A stretch of DNA of 64,000 nt from Methanobacterium sp. (GTDB lineage Archaea; Methanobacteriota; Methanobacteria; Methanobacteriales; Methanobacteriaceae): assembly GCF_038562635.1 (NCBI RefSeq), contig NZ_JBCFBO010000001.1, forward strand, positions 434,001 to 498,000, written 5' to 3'. Shown here piece after piece: positions 1-10,420 of the stretch (within the stretch, counting starts at the first letter, position 1; each line of letters starts with the position of its first letter). A program made the translations under genes and the position numbers. Below the pieces are notes generated by a model. The model made no database searches. It saw only the letters and a program-made list of their open reading frames with translations, and was not told the DNA's origin.

Positions 1-745
1 ATGTTTCTATGTTCTTTTCTTCCATGTTGAAGCTTTTAATGGTTTTCATCCCATCTAAATGCTGAATAGTAGAGGAGTACATGTTTTTGGAAGTATCAGA
101 CAAAGCTTCGCCACTTCGCTGTGCATAACTGGTCCTCCTTTTAAGTAAAAGTAGAAGAATGATACCCACTAAAAAAATCAGACCTGTTATTAACCCAGAT
201 AACTCTAGTGCAAATACAAGATAAACAGCTAAAACAAAAATACTTGCAATTAAAGAAAGAAATTGATTGGTTCCAACCCCTATTCTTTCAATTTCATAAG
301 TTAAAGCATGTGCAAAATCAGATGACCGCTTCTGCGTGAAAAAAAGCCAGTTAGAACTAGTAATTGCATTAAATAAACGTTTTCTTAGATATGCTGCAAA
401 TTCATACTGGATTTCAGAGCTTTTGAGTGTCTGTAATTTATAGAAAAATGCATTCACGCTGATTATAATTACATATATTACCAGCACAATTCCAAGTGTA
501 GGTTTTATCCCAATATAACTAAAAAATAGAGAGATAAAACCTGCTATTTGGCCCAGTGCACCTTGTTGAACATCTAAACCAACTAATTGAAGTAAAGGTA
601 CAAGTAAAAGGAGTCCAATACCCTCTGTTAAACTGACAATAACCATCAAAGCCAGTACAAACACAGATTTTTCAGGCATTAACCTGGTTAAATCAGTGAT
701 GTATTTCCAGATATAATTATTTGCCCCTGATTTTTTTCCAGCCAT
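1..745 (-). CDS. ABC exporter, membrane domain (partial; runs off window)
   Basis: Minus-strand reading frame from ATG at 745 to the window edge, 248 codons, so the C-terminal ATPase domain is not visible. The visible part has a short basic N-terminus and several hydrophobic helices typical of an ABC transporter type-1 exporter membrane domain, plus the cytosolic-loop pattern that precedes the ATPase. A fused ATPase (subfamily-B exporter) is the usual form in lasso peptide clusters (protein D). It lies downstream of the HPr-kinase-like gene on the same strand, separated by 302 bp. Inferred role: export of, and immunity to, the lasso peptide encoded at 10.4 kb. The family call is good; the substrate is inferred from context. 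Confidence 0.8.
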   Translation of the reverse strand, partial: MAGKKSGANNYIWKYITDLTRLMPEKSVFVLALMVIVSLTEGIGLLLLVPLLQLVGLDVQQGALGQIAGFISLFFSYIGIKPTLGIVLVIYVIIISVNAFFYKLQTLKSSEIQYEFAAYLRKRLFNAITSSNWLFFTQKRSSDFAHALTYEIERIGVGTNQFLSLIASIFVLAVYLVFALELSGLITGLIFLVGIILLLLLKRRTSYAQRSGEALSDTSKNMYSSTIQHLDGMKTIKSFNMEEKNIET

Positions 746-964
746 AAGATCAACGAAGAAGTTATAAATTCTGTATATGTACAAATTAGATGTACTATAT
801 AAATTAATTTTCACAGTCAATTTGATTTAACTGCGAATAATTTCACAAGTTGTAATATTTCCAAGTAAAATTAACTTTGTAGAAATCATCGATAATATTC
901 CATAAATTTCATACAGTCATTTTATTAAATATCAACATTCAGATCAGCAAATTTCTAAATTTAT

Positions 965-1020
965 AGGTTTTTCAAAAATCTTTGATTTTTACCCCCAAAA
1001 AGTTATGTTGGAGGGTTTTC
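965..1020. repeat. Single triloop hairpin in gap between exporter and kinase genes
   Basis: The 302-bp gap 746-1047 holds no convincing gene. It contains one perfect inverted repeat (arms 974-980 and 984-990, AAAAATC/GATTTTT, loop ttt). Next to it is a CCCCC...GGAGGG-type linker that resembles the linkers of the arrays at 16.5, 50.3 and 63.6 kb. It may act as an intergenic RNA structure or simply be a member of that repeat family. Confidence 0.5.
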
Positions 1021-1047
1021 TACAGAGCAGTGAAATTAAAAATTATC

Positions 1048-1944
1048 TTAATTCATTGTATCTTCTTCTACAATTTTTACGAGTTTATGAAGTTTGTCTA
1101 AAGAATTACCCGTATTTAAACGTTTCACAGGTACACATTTTACAATAGTCGCATATTCAGCCAGGTTTGTAGACTGTTCATTGCTTTGAAAAATATTGGC
1201 ACAGTAAGAATTCCTGATTAGTTCTATTAGCGATTCTTGAGGACTTAAATTATTTACGCCTATCCTATCATCTTTTTCAATTATATAAATCCATTTTAAG
1301 GGTAGATTACCCTCATAAAACTCAGGAGTAAAACAGGACCTCTTTTTGGATTCTGAATGAATCCTTGGAAAAGCTTCTAAATCATTATTAAACATTTCAA
1401 TAGTTTCAGGCCATAATTTGATCCTTGGAAACCCGGGAAATACAACAGGAGTTCCATTTTCATCAAATTCAACACTTGAAATATCATCACAAACTAAAGG
1501 ATAACCTTTATTATTTAATGCTGCAGTTGTAGTGGATTTTCCGCCGCCGTTAAATCCCATAAATGCGACTGCACCGCCATTTATATTAACAGTGCTGGCA
1601 TGGAGTACCAAACGGCCGCGCTGGTGAAGTAGTATTCCAAACGCGGGCCCTAAAATCAGTGCCCTTAAAAAGTTTTCTTCAATTCCTGTTAATGGATTTA
1701 CTGTTATTTTCTTCCCGTGAGTAATTTCACAGATCTCTATATCGTTCCATATTAAAAAAACAGAATTTTCAGTCCTCTTGAAACTGCTGGCAACTCTAAA
1801 AATACCTTCAGATAATATGTCTTTTGATGATGAATCAATCTTTCCATACTCTATTTTAATATCAGTTCCACTATTATCCTTATTAAGCTCCGGAAAAGTG
1901 ATTGTAGATTGAATTGATAGTCCATGGGCTTTATAGAAAAACAT
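1048..1944 (-). CDS. HPr-kinase-like protein of the lasso peptide cluster
   Basis: 298 residues. The C-terminal half resembles the HPr kinase/phosphorylase catalytic fold: residues RLVLHAS (111-117), a P-loop GFNGGGKST (130-138) and a VCDD acidic pair (151-154). There is no bacterial PTS context, and this is an archaeon. Relatives in Bacillales lasso clusters (the paeninodin kinase) phosphorylate the C-terminal Ser of the precursor; the precursor at 10421-10534 ends in Asp-Ser. The start ATG at 1944 has a strong GGTGATT ribosome-binding site 4 nt upstream. It sits between the exporter gene and the adhesin, 8.5 kb from the other lasso genes but on the same strand. Peptide kinase activity is inferred. 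Confidence 0.82.
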   Translation of the reverse strand: MFFYKAHGLSIQSTITFPELNKDNSGTDIKIEYGKIDSSSKDILSEGIFRVASSFKRTENSVFLIWNDIEICEITHGKKITVNPLTGIEENFLRALILGPAFGILLHQRGRLVLHASTVNINGGAVAFMGFNGGGKSTTTAALNNKGYPLVCDDISSVEFDENGTPVVFPGFPRIKLWPETIEMFNNDLEAFPRIHSESKKRSCFTPEFYEGNLPLKWIYIIEKDDRIGVNNLSPQESLIELIRNSYCANIFQSNEQSTNLAEYATIVKCVPVKRLNTGNSLDKLHKLVKIVEEDTMN

Positions 1945-2477
1945 TTTGAATCACCAGTAGTCTTTTAATTATCCGCTTTTGTTATATACTTTTTCAACTA
2001 GTGTGATATTTTTCACATATAGCTGAACCTAAATCACTTTTATCACATATTTTCACATTTTACTTTAAAAAATAAGCAGTATTATTTAATAAATATTTGT
2101 TAATAGTACCAATTTTTGTCTATCTAACTTATTTTGTATAAATACCCCTTTAATGTTGGCGTTAGAATATATTAAATCAATATAATAAGATTTAGGGAAT
2201 TAAACCAAATAATTTTTATTTTTACCACATTAAATGTAATTAAATAGTATTAATAATTGTGTAAATGCTTAACACTATAAAAAAACATTTATAAGATGTT
2301 TTCACATTATTTAACTATATAATATATATAATCGTGAAAAGACTCACAGAGAATACATGATTTTTTACTGATTTACACTAATTTTCACAAAACTACCACA
2401 ATTTCACTTACTGGAAGAATTTCATGATTAATTTTCACATTAAAAATAATTTTTATAAATGCAAGAAGGAGATGAAA
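1945..2477. promoter_or_regulatory. Divergent promoter region with five TTTTCACA motifs
   Basis: No gene seen. The stretch separates the kinase (leftward) from the adhesin (rightward). The octamer TTTTCACA occurs exactly five times on the plus strand: 2010, 2050, 2299, 2382 and 2432. The first copy is part of TGTGA-N6-TCACA (2002-2017). A near-reverse copy, GTGAAAAGACTCACA, lies around 2334-2348. Such clustering in 430 bp suggests a multi-site operator for a repressor or activator of the adhesin and/or the kinase. Confidence 0.5.
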
Positions 2478-5400
2478 ATGATTAGAAATACAAAAGGGGG
2501 TGAAAACCTGATAAATACAGTTCAAAAAAACAAATTAATACCTCTTTCATTGATTCTAATAATTTTAGCAGTCATATTCACTATGGGAATAAGTGATGTT
2601 TCAGCTGCTCAAGTTACTAATGTATCCTCTGATACAAATTTTTTATCTAATAACTCAACTGTAAATAGTTCAGTTCAATTAGGTCTGAAATATAATCAAT
2701 CTACAGTAAAGAATACGTCAACTAATAAATCAACGACCTCAAAGTCTAAAACTAAGTCACCAGATCCTCAAATCTATAATAATGGGGTTCCCGTAGCTAG
2801 AGGATCATATGCTGCAGGATACGTTTTTAGCTCAATCCAGGCTGCTATCAATACTGCCCAGAGTGGAGATACAATAATGCTAGAAGCCTCTACTTTCACA
2901 GAACGCATTACTGTTGATAAAGCCTTAACCTTTGACGTGTTCAACGATGGCCACGCAACTATAGACGGCAGCAACGGAGGTAGAGTAGTTACTATAACTG
3001 TAACTTCAGGTACTGTCACCTTTAATGATATAACATTTACACATGGAAGTGTAAATGGCAATGGTGGGGCTATTTGGAACAATAATGCAGGTACCACTGT
3101 GAATGTAAATAATTGTATATTTACAAGCAATAGTGCAACAGGAAGCAATCATGATGGTGGAGCTATTTACAGTGCAGGCCCTTTATATGTGAACAGCTGT
3201 AATTTCACAGGCAATAGTGCAACAAGAAATGGTGGAGCTATTTGGAGCGGCAGCACCCTAACAGTAACAAACAGTAATTTCACAAGCAACTCTGCAGCAA
3301 ATGGTGGAGCTATCTACAATAATGCAGGTAATTCAAATATAACTGGTTCTAATTTCATAAGTAACTCTGCAACAACCAGAGGTGGAGCTTTCTTCAATAA
3401 TAATGGTGTTGCTACAATCCAATTTAACAGAATTGTAGGAAATACACCTGCAGGTAGTCAAATACGCCGAAATAGTGGAACAGTAAATGCTCCCAATAAT
3501 TGGTGGGGAAGTAATTCGGGTTCTACTGGAAAAACATCAGGTACTGTGAATGTTGCAACTTACCTAGTTTTAACTGTAACAACTTCTACAAACTCCATTC
3601 CAACATCAGGCACTTCAACCATTACAGCGGATTTAACACATGACAATACTGGAGCTAATCATGATCCAACTTCAGGACACGTACCTGACGGAACACCTGT
3701 AACATTTACCCTTAACCCATCTACAATAGGTTCTTTAAGCACATCAGGTGGTGTCACAACTGACGGTAGTTTACAAACAACACTTACAGCAGGTTCTAAT
3801 CCCGGCACTGCAACAGTAACTGCTGTTGTCGATACTGTATCAGTATCTACTCCCCAAATTACAGTTATTAGAAGTGACATATATGTTTCACCAACTGGCA
3901 GTGATACTACAGGAAACGGAAGCCAAAGTAATCCCTATAAAACTATTGCAAAAGGTATTTCAATGGTTTATCCCGGAGGAACAGTTCACCTCTTAAGTGG
4001 AACATATACAGGAACGGGCAATGTCAATGTAAATATTACCAGTAACCTTACAATTACTGGCGAAAGTAGAGATTCGACCATTATCGATGGCCAAAGTGCT
4101 AACAGAATTTTCATCATTTCAAGCGATTACAATGTTATAATCTCCAACATAACCCTAAGAAATGGACTTGCAAATAATGATAATGGCGGTGCAATCCAAA
4201 ATAATGGGGGCACTTTAACCTTAAATAATTGTGCTTTCACAAGTAACAAGGCTACTAGAACTGGTTATTGGGATAATAATGACGTTTATGGTGGTGCTAT
4301 CTATAATACAGGTACATTAACTATAACAAACAGTAATTTCACCAGTAACTCTGTAACATCAGGTTCAAATAATTATGCTTACGGTGGAGCTATTTACAAT
4401 AGCGGCACTTTAACTATAACTGGCAGCAATTTCACAAGCAACACTGCAACCACATATGGTGGAGCTATTATCAATTATGGTACTTTAACTATAACTGGCA
4501 GTAATTTCACAAGCAACACAGCATACGATGGTGGTGCCATTTCTAATGGAGATACAGGTACATCCCCTACAGGTTCTCTGACTATAACTGGCAGTAATTT
4601 CACAAGCAACACTGCAACTTCAGCAGGTGGAGCTATATGGACACACGGTACATGTAATGTGACTGGCAGTAATTTCACAAGCAACACTGCAAATGATTCC
4701 GGAGGAGATACAGCAAAAGGTAGTGGTGGAGCTATTCGTAACTGGGGTACCTTAACCGTGACCGGAAGTAATTTTACATGGAACTCTGCCACCACAAATG
4801 GTTGTGCCATTTCTAATTACCAAGGTACAGCTAATCTCAACTTTAATAGAATTATAGGAAACGGTGCTAATGATATTAATGCTGAATACAACGGCGGCGC
4901 TTCTACTGTAAATGCTGAAAACAACTGGTGGGGTTCAAACACAGGAGCAAGTGCAGGAAGAATTACAGCTGCAAATGGCGCTTCAGTAGATGCTAATCCC
5001 TGGATTATTTTAAAAATAAATGCTTCACCTACCTCAATTCTTGTTGGAGGTACCTCCGCCGTTACAGCAGATTTGACCTGGAATTCAAATAATATACAGC
5101 CTACTGGAGGTCATGTTCCAGATGGAACTGTCAGTTTCTCAGGTACTTTAGGATCTGTAAATCCGACTAGTGGAGTCATGGTTAATGGATTAGCAACAAC
5201 AACCTTTACAGCAGGTAATACATCAGGCACTGCAACCGTAAGTGCAACATTAGATGGAGTTACTGTAAACACACCAATTACCCTAAAACCCGTCGCTAAC
5301 CTGGGAATTACCCAGACAGTAAATTCACCTGTAAATGTGGGCAACACAGTGACCTACACTGTCACTGTTAAAAATAACGGGCCAAATACAGCCCATAATA

Positions 5401-8400
5401 TTAGAATACAGGACATTATACCTGCAGGATTTACTGCAGTAGCATCATTAGGAAGTTACAGTAATGGAATATGGACCATAACAAGCCTTGATAACGGAGC
5501 AAATGCAACTTTAACCATAACTGGAACAGCTACAGCTTCAATGGCAGGACTAACAACCAGCAATACTGCAACAGAGCTTGACCAGACAGAAGAACATACA
5601 TCCCCATTACCTACCAGTACTGCAGGAGTTTATACTAAAAAAGCAGACGTTGCATTAACTCAGACTACAAGCAGTACTCCAGTAAATGTAGGTGATACTG
5701 TAACATACACAGTTACAGCCACTAATCACGGGCCAGATACAGCCACTAACATTAATATTAGAGATATTATACCTTCAGGATTAACCAATGTTGTAGTAAC
5801 CCCATCTGCAGGGACAACTTACAGCAATGGGATATGGACAATACCAAATCTCATAAACGGAGGAATAGCTACTTTAACCATAGCAGGTAAAGCAGGAAGT
5901 GATATGGCAGGACTTACAACAACAAACACTGCTACCAGAACCAGCCAGACTGAATATAACAGTCAGGCAGCGACAAGTACCAGCAGCGGAATTTATGTTA
6001 AAAAGGCAGATGTTGTAATTACAAACACTGCAAGCTCAAATAATTTGAATGTAGGGCAAACAGGAACATTCACAATCACAGTAACTAACAATGGGCCAGA
6101 TACAGCCACAAATATTGTTATAAACGATCCATTACCAAGCGGATTTTCAGCCAGCGTAACTGGCGGAACTTACAGCAACGGGATATGGACAATTAACAGT
6201 TTAGCAAGCCAACATTCAGTAACTTTAACATTCACAGGATTAATAACCTCTGCAATGGCAGGGACAGATATAACCAACCATGCAACAGAAACACAGACCG
6301 AATACCCTCCTGCAACTATAACTGACGCAACAATACACGTGAACAAAGCCAATGTAGCTATAAACAAGGCAGTTAATGGGGTTAGTAAAGCTATTGTGAA
6401 TGTAGGTGACACTATAACTTATCTTATAACTGTTACCAACAACGGGCCGGATTCAGCTACAGGATTACAAATAACTGACCTGGTACCTTCAGGATTATCT
6501 AATCTGGCTTATAGTGCCAGCACAGGTACATACAGTTTAGCTACTGGATTATGGAATATTGGTACTTTATTAAAGAGTGAAACTGCAACATTAACCATCA
6601 CTGGAAAAATTACTGCTGCCATGGCGGGGCTAAACATTACCAACTATGCCAATATAACAGCTCAAAATGAATACAGCAGCTTACCAGTAGTATCAGCAGC
6701 TGATGTTTATACCAAACTTGCAGAAATTAAACTCAACCAAACTGCTACTCCCAAGGCGAATGTTGGAGACACTGTAACTTATAAAGTATATGTTACCAAT
6801 AATGGACCAGATACAGCCACAAATATGGTCCTTAGTGATATGCCTCCATCTTCATTGAGCAATGTGCATGTCACAGCTTCCATTGGATCTTACAGCAATG
6901 GAATATGGACAATATCAAGCCTTGCAAGCGGAGAAACAGCAATATTAACCATAACTGGGACAGCTACATCATCAATGGCAGGAAAACTTGTAAACAACAC
7001 TGCAACTTTAACCGCGCAAACAGAGTACGACCCAAGCACAATAGGAGATTCAACAACTGCAGGTGTTTACACCAATGAAGCCAGTGTAGTTGTCAGCAAT
7101 ACTGCAAATTCAAGCAGTTTAAATGTAGGACAAACCGGAACATTCACAATCACAGTAACTAACAACGGGCCAGATACAGCCACCAACATTAAAATTAATG
7201 ATGCACTCCCAAGTGGATTCACATACTCAACCACTGGTGGAAGTTACGATGGAAGTGTTTGGACTATTGACAGTCTTGCAAGTGGAGAGTCAGTTACTTT
7301 AACCTTTACTGGAGTTTTAACTGCTGCAATGGCCGGAACAAACATAACCAACACTGCAACAGAAACACAAACCGAATATCCATTTACAGTAACAATTTCA
7401 GACGCGGCAATCCATGTGAAAAAAGCCAATGTTGCTTTAAGCCAGACTGGAAGTTATTCTGGAAATAAAGTAACTTTCGTAGTAAAAGCTACAAATAACG
7501 GGCCAGATACAGCTACTAATATAAATATAAAAGATTTAATTCCAGCAGGGCTAACAGGAGTAAGTGTAACCGTAAATGGTGGAACTTATGACCAGGCTAC
7601 AGGAATATGGACCATATCAAGTTTAGCTAATGGTGAATTTGCAACTCTTACTATAACTGGAAATGCAACACCTCAGACAACTGTTAGCAATACTGCTAAT
7701 AGAACAGCACAGGATGAATATAACGGTGAAAATAACACAATAACAAGCAGTACATATGTACCTAGTGTAGATATTAGGGTTAGGCATTATCCTTGGTATT
7801 ATAACTTAGTAGATAATAATTACCAGTATGAGTATTTAACTGGTAATACTCCAGTATTTTATGTTTTAGTATCCAATACTGGTACGGATGATGCTACAAA
7901 TGTTCAATTGAAGTATACAATAGGAACTGGCTATACCTATCAAGGTTTTGATACTCAAGGCATTGGAACAGCCACATATGACAGTTCAACAAGAACATTA
8001 ACATGGAATATTGCTTACTTGCCTAAAGGAGGTACAGTAATACTTAAAATCTTTACAGGTTGTTTAACAAGTGGAAATAAGACAGCAGCTCTAACAAACA
8101 TTGCCAATATAACACATATAGATCAATATGACTCCAACACTGCCAATAACAATGCAAGTTGCGCTTTGATTATAGATCCATCTTCAGATATTGGAATAAA
8201 CCAAACATACACAACATCCACAGAAAGTGGCACAAATTATGTAACTTACACCATAACTGTCACAAACAACGGACCAGACAACGCTACAGGAGTAACCGTA
8301 ACAGACAAACTACCAACAGGACTAACATACTACCAAATCTCACTAGACGGAGGCATAACCTGGATTAACTCAGACGCATCCTACAACCAAGCCACTGGAG

Positions 8401-8561
8401 TATGGACCATAGGTAATCTTAATATCGGTGACCAGAGAGTACTAATGATTAAAGCAATAATTACAGGAACTGGAACTATCAAAAACACAGTCACAAAAAC
8501 ACAAACAGGAAACGACTGGAACACAGACAACGATGCAAAAATAACCACATTAACTACCTAA
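2478..8561 (+). CDS. Giant secreted adhesin-like protein (beta-helix, Ig-like and DUF11 repeats)
   Basis: About 2027 residues from ATG 2478, chosen because AGGAG lies 6 nt upstream; an in-frame ATG at 2424 adds 18 codons without a good site. Basic N-terminus, one hydrophobic signal helix, then cleavage near SAAQ. Domain order: a right-handed beta-helix block rich in NGGAI and SNFTSNSA repeats, an Ig/invasin-like domain, a second beta-helix block, a second Ig-like domain, then nine DUF11-type repeats marked by NVGDTVTYTVTVTNNGPDTATN. No LPXTG and no clear C-terminal membrane anchor, so attachment is unknown. Probable surface or host/partner-binding protein. It lies on the opposite strand inside the lasso gene neighbourhood. 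Confidence 0.9.
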   Translation: MIRNTKGGENLINTVQKNKLIPLSLILIILAVIFTMGISDVSAAQVTNVSSDTNFLSNNSTVNSSVQLGLKYNQSTVKNTSTNKSTTSKSKTKSPDPQIYNNGVPVARGSYAAGYVFSSIQAAINTAQSGDTIMLEASTFTERITVDKALTFDVFNDGHATIDGSNGGRVVTITVTSGTVTFNDITFTHGSVNGNGGAIWNNNAGTTVNVNNCIFTSNSATGSNHDGGAIYSAGPLYVNSCNFTGNSATRNGGAIWSGSTLTVTNSNFTSNSAANGGAIYNNAGNSNITGSNFISNSATTRGGAFFNNNGVATIQFNRIVGNTPAGSQIRRNSGTVNAPNNWWGSNSGSTGKTSGTVNVATYLVLTVTTSTNSIPTSGTSTITADLTHDNTGANHDPTSGHVPDGTPVTFTLNPSTIGSLSTSGGVTTDGSLQTTLTAGSNPGTATVTAVVDTVSVSTPQITVIRSDIYVSPTGSDTTGNGSQSNPYKTIAKGISMVYPGGTVHLLSGTYTGTGNVNVNITSNLTITGESRDSTIIDGQSANRIFIISSDYNVIISNITLRNGLANNDNGGAIQNNGGTLTLNNCAFTSNKATRTGYWDNNDVYGGAIYNTGTLTITNSNFTSNSVTSGSNNYAYGGAIYNSGTLTITGSNFTSNTATTYGGAIINYGTLTITGSNFTSNTAYDGGAISNGDTGTSPTGSLTITGSNFTSNTATSAGGAIWTHGTCNVTGSNFTSNTANDSGGDTAKGSGGAIRNWGTLTVTGSNFTWNSATTNGCAISNYQGTANLNFNRIIGNGANDINAEYNGGASTVNAENNWWGSNTGASAGRITAANGASVDANPWIILKINASPTSILVGGTSAVTADLTWNSNNIQPTGGHVPDGTVSFSGTLGSVNPTSGVMVNGLATTTFTAGNTSGTATVSATLDGVTVNTPITLKPVANLGITQTVNSPVNVGNTVTYTVTVKNNGPNTAHNIRIQDIIPAGFTAVASLGSYSNGIWTITSLDNGANATLTITGTATASMAGLTTSNTATELDQTEEHTSPLPTSTAGVYTKKADVALTQTTSSTPVNVGDTVTYTVTATNHGPDTATNINIRDIIPSGLTNVVVTPSAGTTYSNGIWTIPNLINGGIATLTIAGKAGSDMAGLTTTNTATRTSQTEYNSQAATSTSSGIYVKKADVVITNTASSNNLNVGQTGTFTITVTNNGPDTATNIVINDPLPSGFSASVTGGTYSNGIWTINSLASQHSVTLTFTGLITSAMAGTDITNHATETQTEYPPATITDATIHVNKANVAINKAVNGVSKAIVNVGDTITYLITVTNNGPDSATGLQITDLVPSGLSNLAYSASTGTYSLATGLWNIGTLLKSETATLTITGKITAAMAGLNITNYANITAQNEYSSLPVVSAADVYTKLAEIKLNQTATPKANVGDTVTYKVYVTNNGPDTATNMVLSDMPPSSLSNVHVTASIGSYSNGIWTISSLASGETAILTITGTATSSMAGKLVNNTATLTAQTEYDPSTIGDSTTAGVYTNEASVVVSNTANSSSLNVGQTGTFTITVTNNGPDTATNIKINDALPSGFTYSTTGGSYDGSVWTIDSLASGESVTLTFTGVLTAAMAGTNITNTATETQTEYPFTVTISDAAIHVKKANVALSQTGSYSGNKVTFVVKATNNGPDTATNINIKDLIPAGLTGVSVTVNGGTYDQATGIWTISSLANGEFATLTITGNATPQTTVSNTANRTAQDEYNGENNTITSSTYVPSVDIRVRHYPWYYNLVDNNYQYEYLTGNTPVFYVLVSNTGTDDATNVQLKYTIGTGYTYQGFDTQGIGTATYDSSTRTLTWNIAYLPKGGTVILKIFTGCLTSGNKTAALTNIANITHIDQYDSNTANNNASCALIIDPSSDIGINQTYTTSTESGTNYVTYTITVTNNGPDNATGVTVTDKLPTGLTYYQISLDGGITWINSDASYNQATGVWTIGNLNIGDQRVLMIKAIITGTGTIKNTVTKTQTGNDWNTDNDAKITTLTT

Positions 8562-8574
8562 AAACAACTAATCA

Positions 8575-8606
8575 CAAAAGGGTTTATAACCCCTTTATTT
8601 TTATTT
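8575..8606 (+). terminator. Hairpin plus T-rich tail after the adhesin gene
   Basis: An imperfect inverted repeat (AAAGGGTT...AACCCCTTT, loop tat) is followed directly by a T-rich run 14 nt after the adhesin stop codon. This looks like an intrinsic-type terminator; archaeal termination mainly needs the T-tract. Confidence 0.55.
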
Positions 8607-8707
8607 TATGAAAATTATTTAATTAATTATTCAACACTTTAATTACTAAATTAATTAGTCTTTTAATTCTCAAAAAGTATAAATGATTTTTTATCTTAAT
8701 TAGGTAT

Positions 8708-10314
8708 ATGCAAAAATTGAAACTCACTTATAAACGTGAGATATTTTATTTAACCATTAGCATTTTCTTTTTTACTCTTTTTTTAATGTATATATGGAAT
8801 TTCACGGTAGATGATGCTTATATATCTATGCGTTATGCCGAAAACTTAGTTTCAGGACATGGTTTAGTATGGAATGTGAATGAAATCCCTATTGAAGGTT
8901 ATAGTAACTTTTTATGGGTTTTGATCATAGCATTAATCATTTTTTTTAAATCCGATCCTGCATTTTACTTAAAAATAGTAAGTTTAATATCTTTAATGGG
9001 GATTGGATATCTTTACTGGATATTTTCCAAGCAAATTTTCCAAAAAGAAAAAAACGAAGCATATTTAGGATTTTCAATTGCAATTCATTTTCTACTTGCA
9101 AATCCTGCAACAGCTATACATACAGTATCATGACTAGAAACAATGCTCTACTCTTTTTTATTTTTAGCATTAATCTTCATAGGGTTTAAGATAATTATTT
9201 CAAATCAAAACAAATATTATTGGATTTTATGTATTTTATCACTTTTGATTAGTCTTTTAAGATTTGAAGGAATATTAATATCCAGTGGAATGATATTATT
9301 GATATTTATTTATCATTATATAAAAGAAAAATCTTTAAAAATAAATAAATCTCATCTATTTCCCTTGTTTATTGTTTATCTAATCCCCCTTATGATTTAT
9401 ATGATTTTTAGATATTATTATTTCCATGAAGTATTTCCTTTACCTTTCTTCGTTAAAACTTTAACATTAACTAGTTCCATATGGTTCATTAAAAGCTATT
9501 CATCTTGGATTAGATCGTTAGAATACATAACTCCATTTATCTTAGTAATTTTCTTAGGCATTCTCTCAATTATAAAAAATAGGATTAATCAAGTCGATAA
9601 TTTTAAATTAATTATTCTTTTGATAATGGCAGGAGTTACATTAATTTTTGGAAACATCATATATCTTCCAACTTCACTTATTATGAATTATGCAGATAGA
9701 TTTTTTTATCCATCATATGTACTAATCTATTTTATTTGTGGTGTTTTTTAGCCATTTTATTTAAAGAATTAGATAGTGTATTATATCACAAAAGTCATTT
9801 AAAAAGGGTATTAATGACTTTAGCAGAAATATTATTAGTTTTCACGTTGCTAATATCTAACGCTACTTTCTTAAGTGAACTATCATATTACCATTCATAT
9901 GATCAAAAACTCAAAGATACTCAGATTGATATTGGCCAGTCTTTAAAACCATTTTCTAATTATAATTATACTGTAGCATCTGATTTCGCTGGTTCCCTAC
10001 CATACTATTCAAGTTGGAAGGATTTAGATATTCTTGGACTTAACGATAAATTTATCGCTGAAAATGGAGCAGCAACACCAGAATATTTAGAGGGAAAAAA
10101 ACCAGATTTAGTAATTCTACCTTTTAGAAATGGAAAAATAGCATATTCTGCTAATTATGAGGAACCATTCTACAATTTTGTTAAAAAAAATAACTATGTA
10201 ATTGTAAATACACTCTATTGGAATAATATTTCTTATATATACTACCTTAATCCAAAAATTAAAAAATTTAATGACATTAAAAAAGCAATTTTATCTTCAA
10301 ACAAAGAGTATTAA
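8708..10314 (+). pseudogene. GT-C membrane glycosyltransferase, broken by a stop and a frameshift
   Basis: Three consecutive pieces read as one ~535-residue polytopic protein. The N-terminus has the GT-C pattern DDAYISMRYAENLVSGHG followed by IEGYSNFLW, typical of ArnT/PMT-like lipid-phosphosugar transferases. An in-frame TGA at 9131-9133 interrupts TVS*LETMLYSFL; relatives have a GLET motif here, so GGA to TGA is the simplest cause. A second break is a 1-nt loss in a T6 run (9744-9749); adding one T joins GVF to LAILFKELD. The C-terminal soluble part (DFAGSLPYYS...DILGLND) is intact. Order Methanobacteriales is not known to use selenocysteine, so read-through is unlikely. Recent decay or assembly errors are the two options. 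Confidence 0.8.
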
Positions 10315-10420
10315 TCCAAAATTTGGAATATTAACTCTTTAACGTATACTTTTCATTTTATATGTTTACTAACCAATTAAAATTAGAAAATATATTAAAA
10401 TCTAAAAATAAAGCATACCT

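Noticed and set aside
1048..1944. HPr kinase of a sugar phosphotransferase system
   Set aside because: No PTS genes are near, the organism is a methanogen, and lasso genes share the strand.
9131..9133. In-frame TGA read as selenocysteine in the glycosyltransferase
   Set aside because: The family has glycine at this place, selenocysteine is not known in Methanobacteriales, and a second independent frameshift follows.
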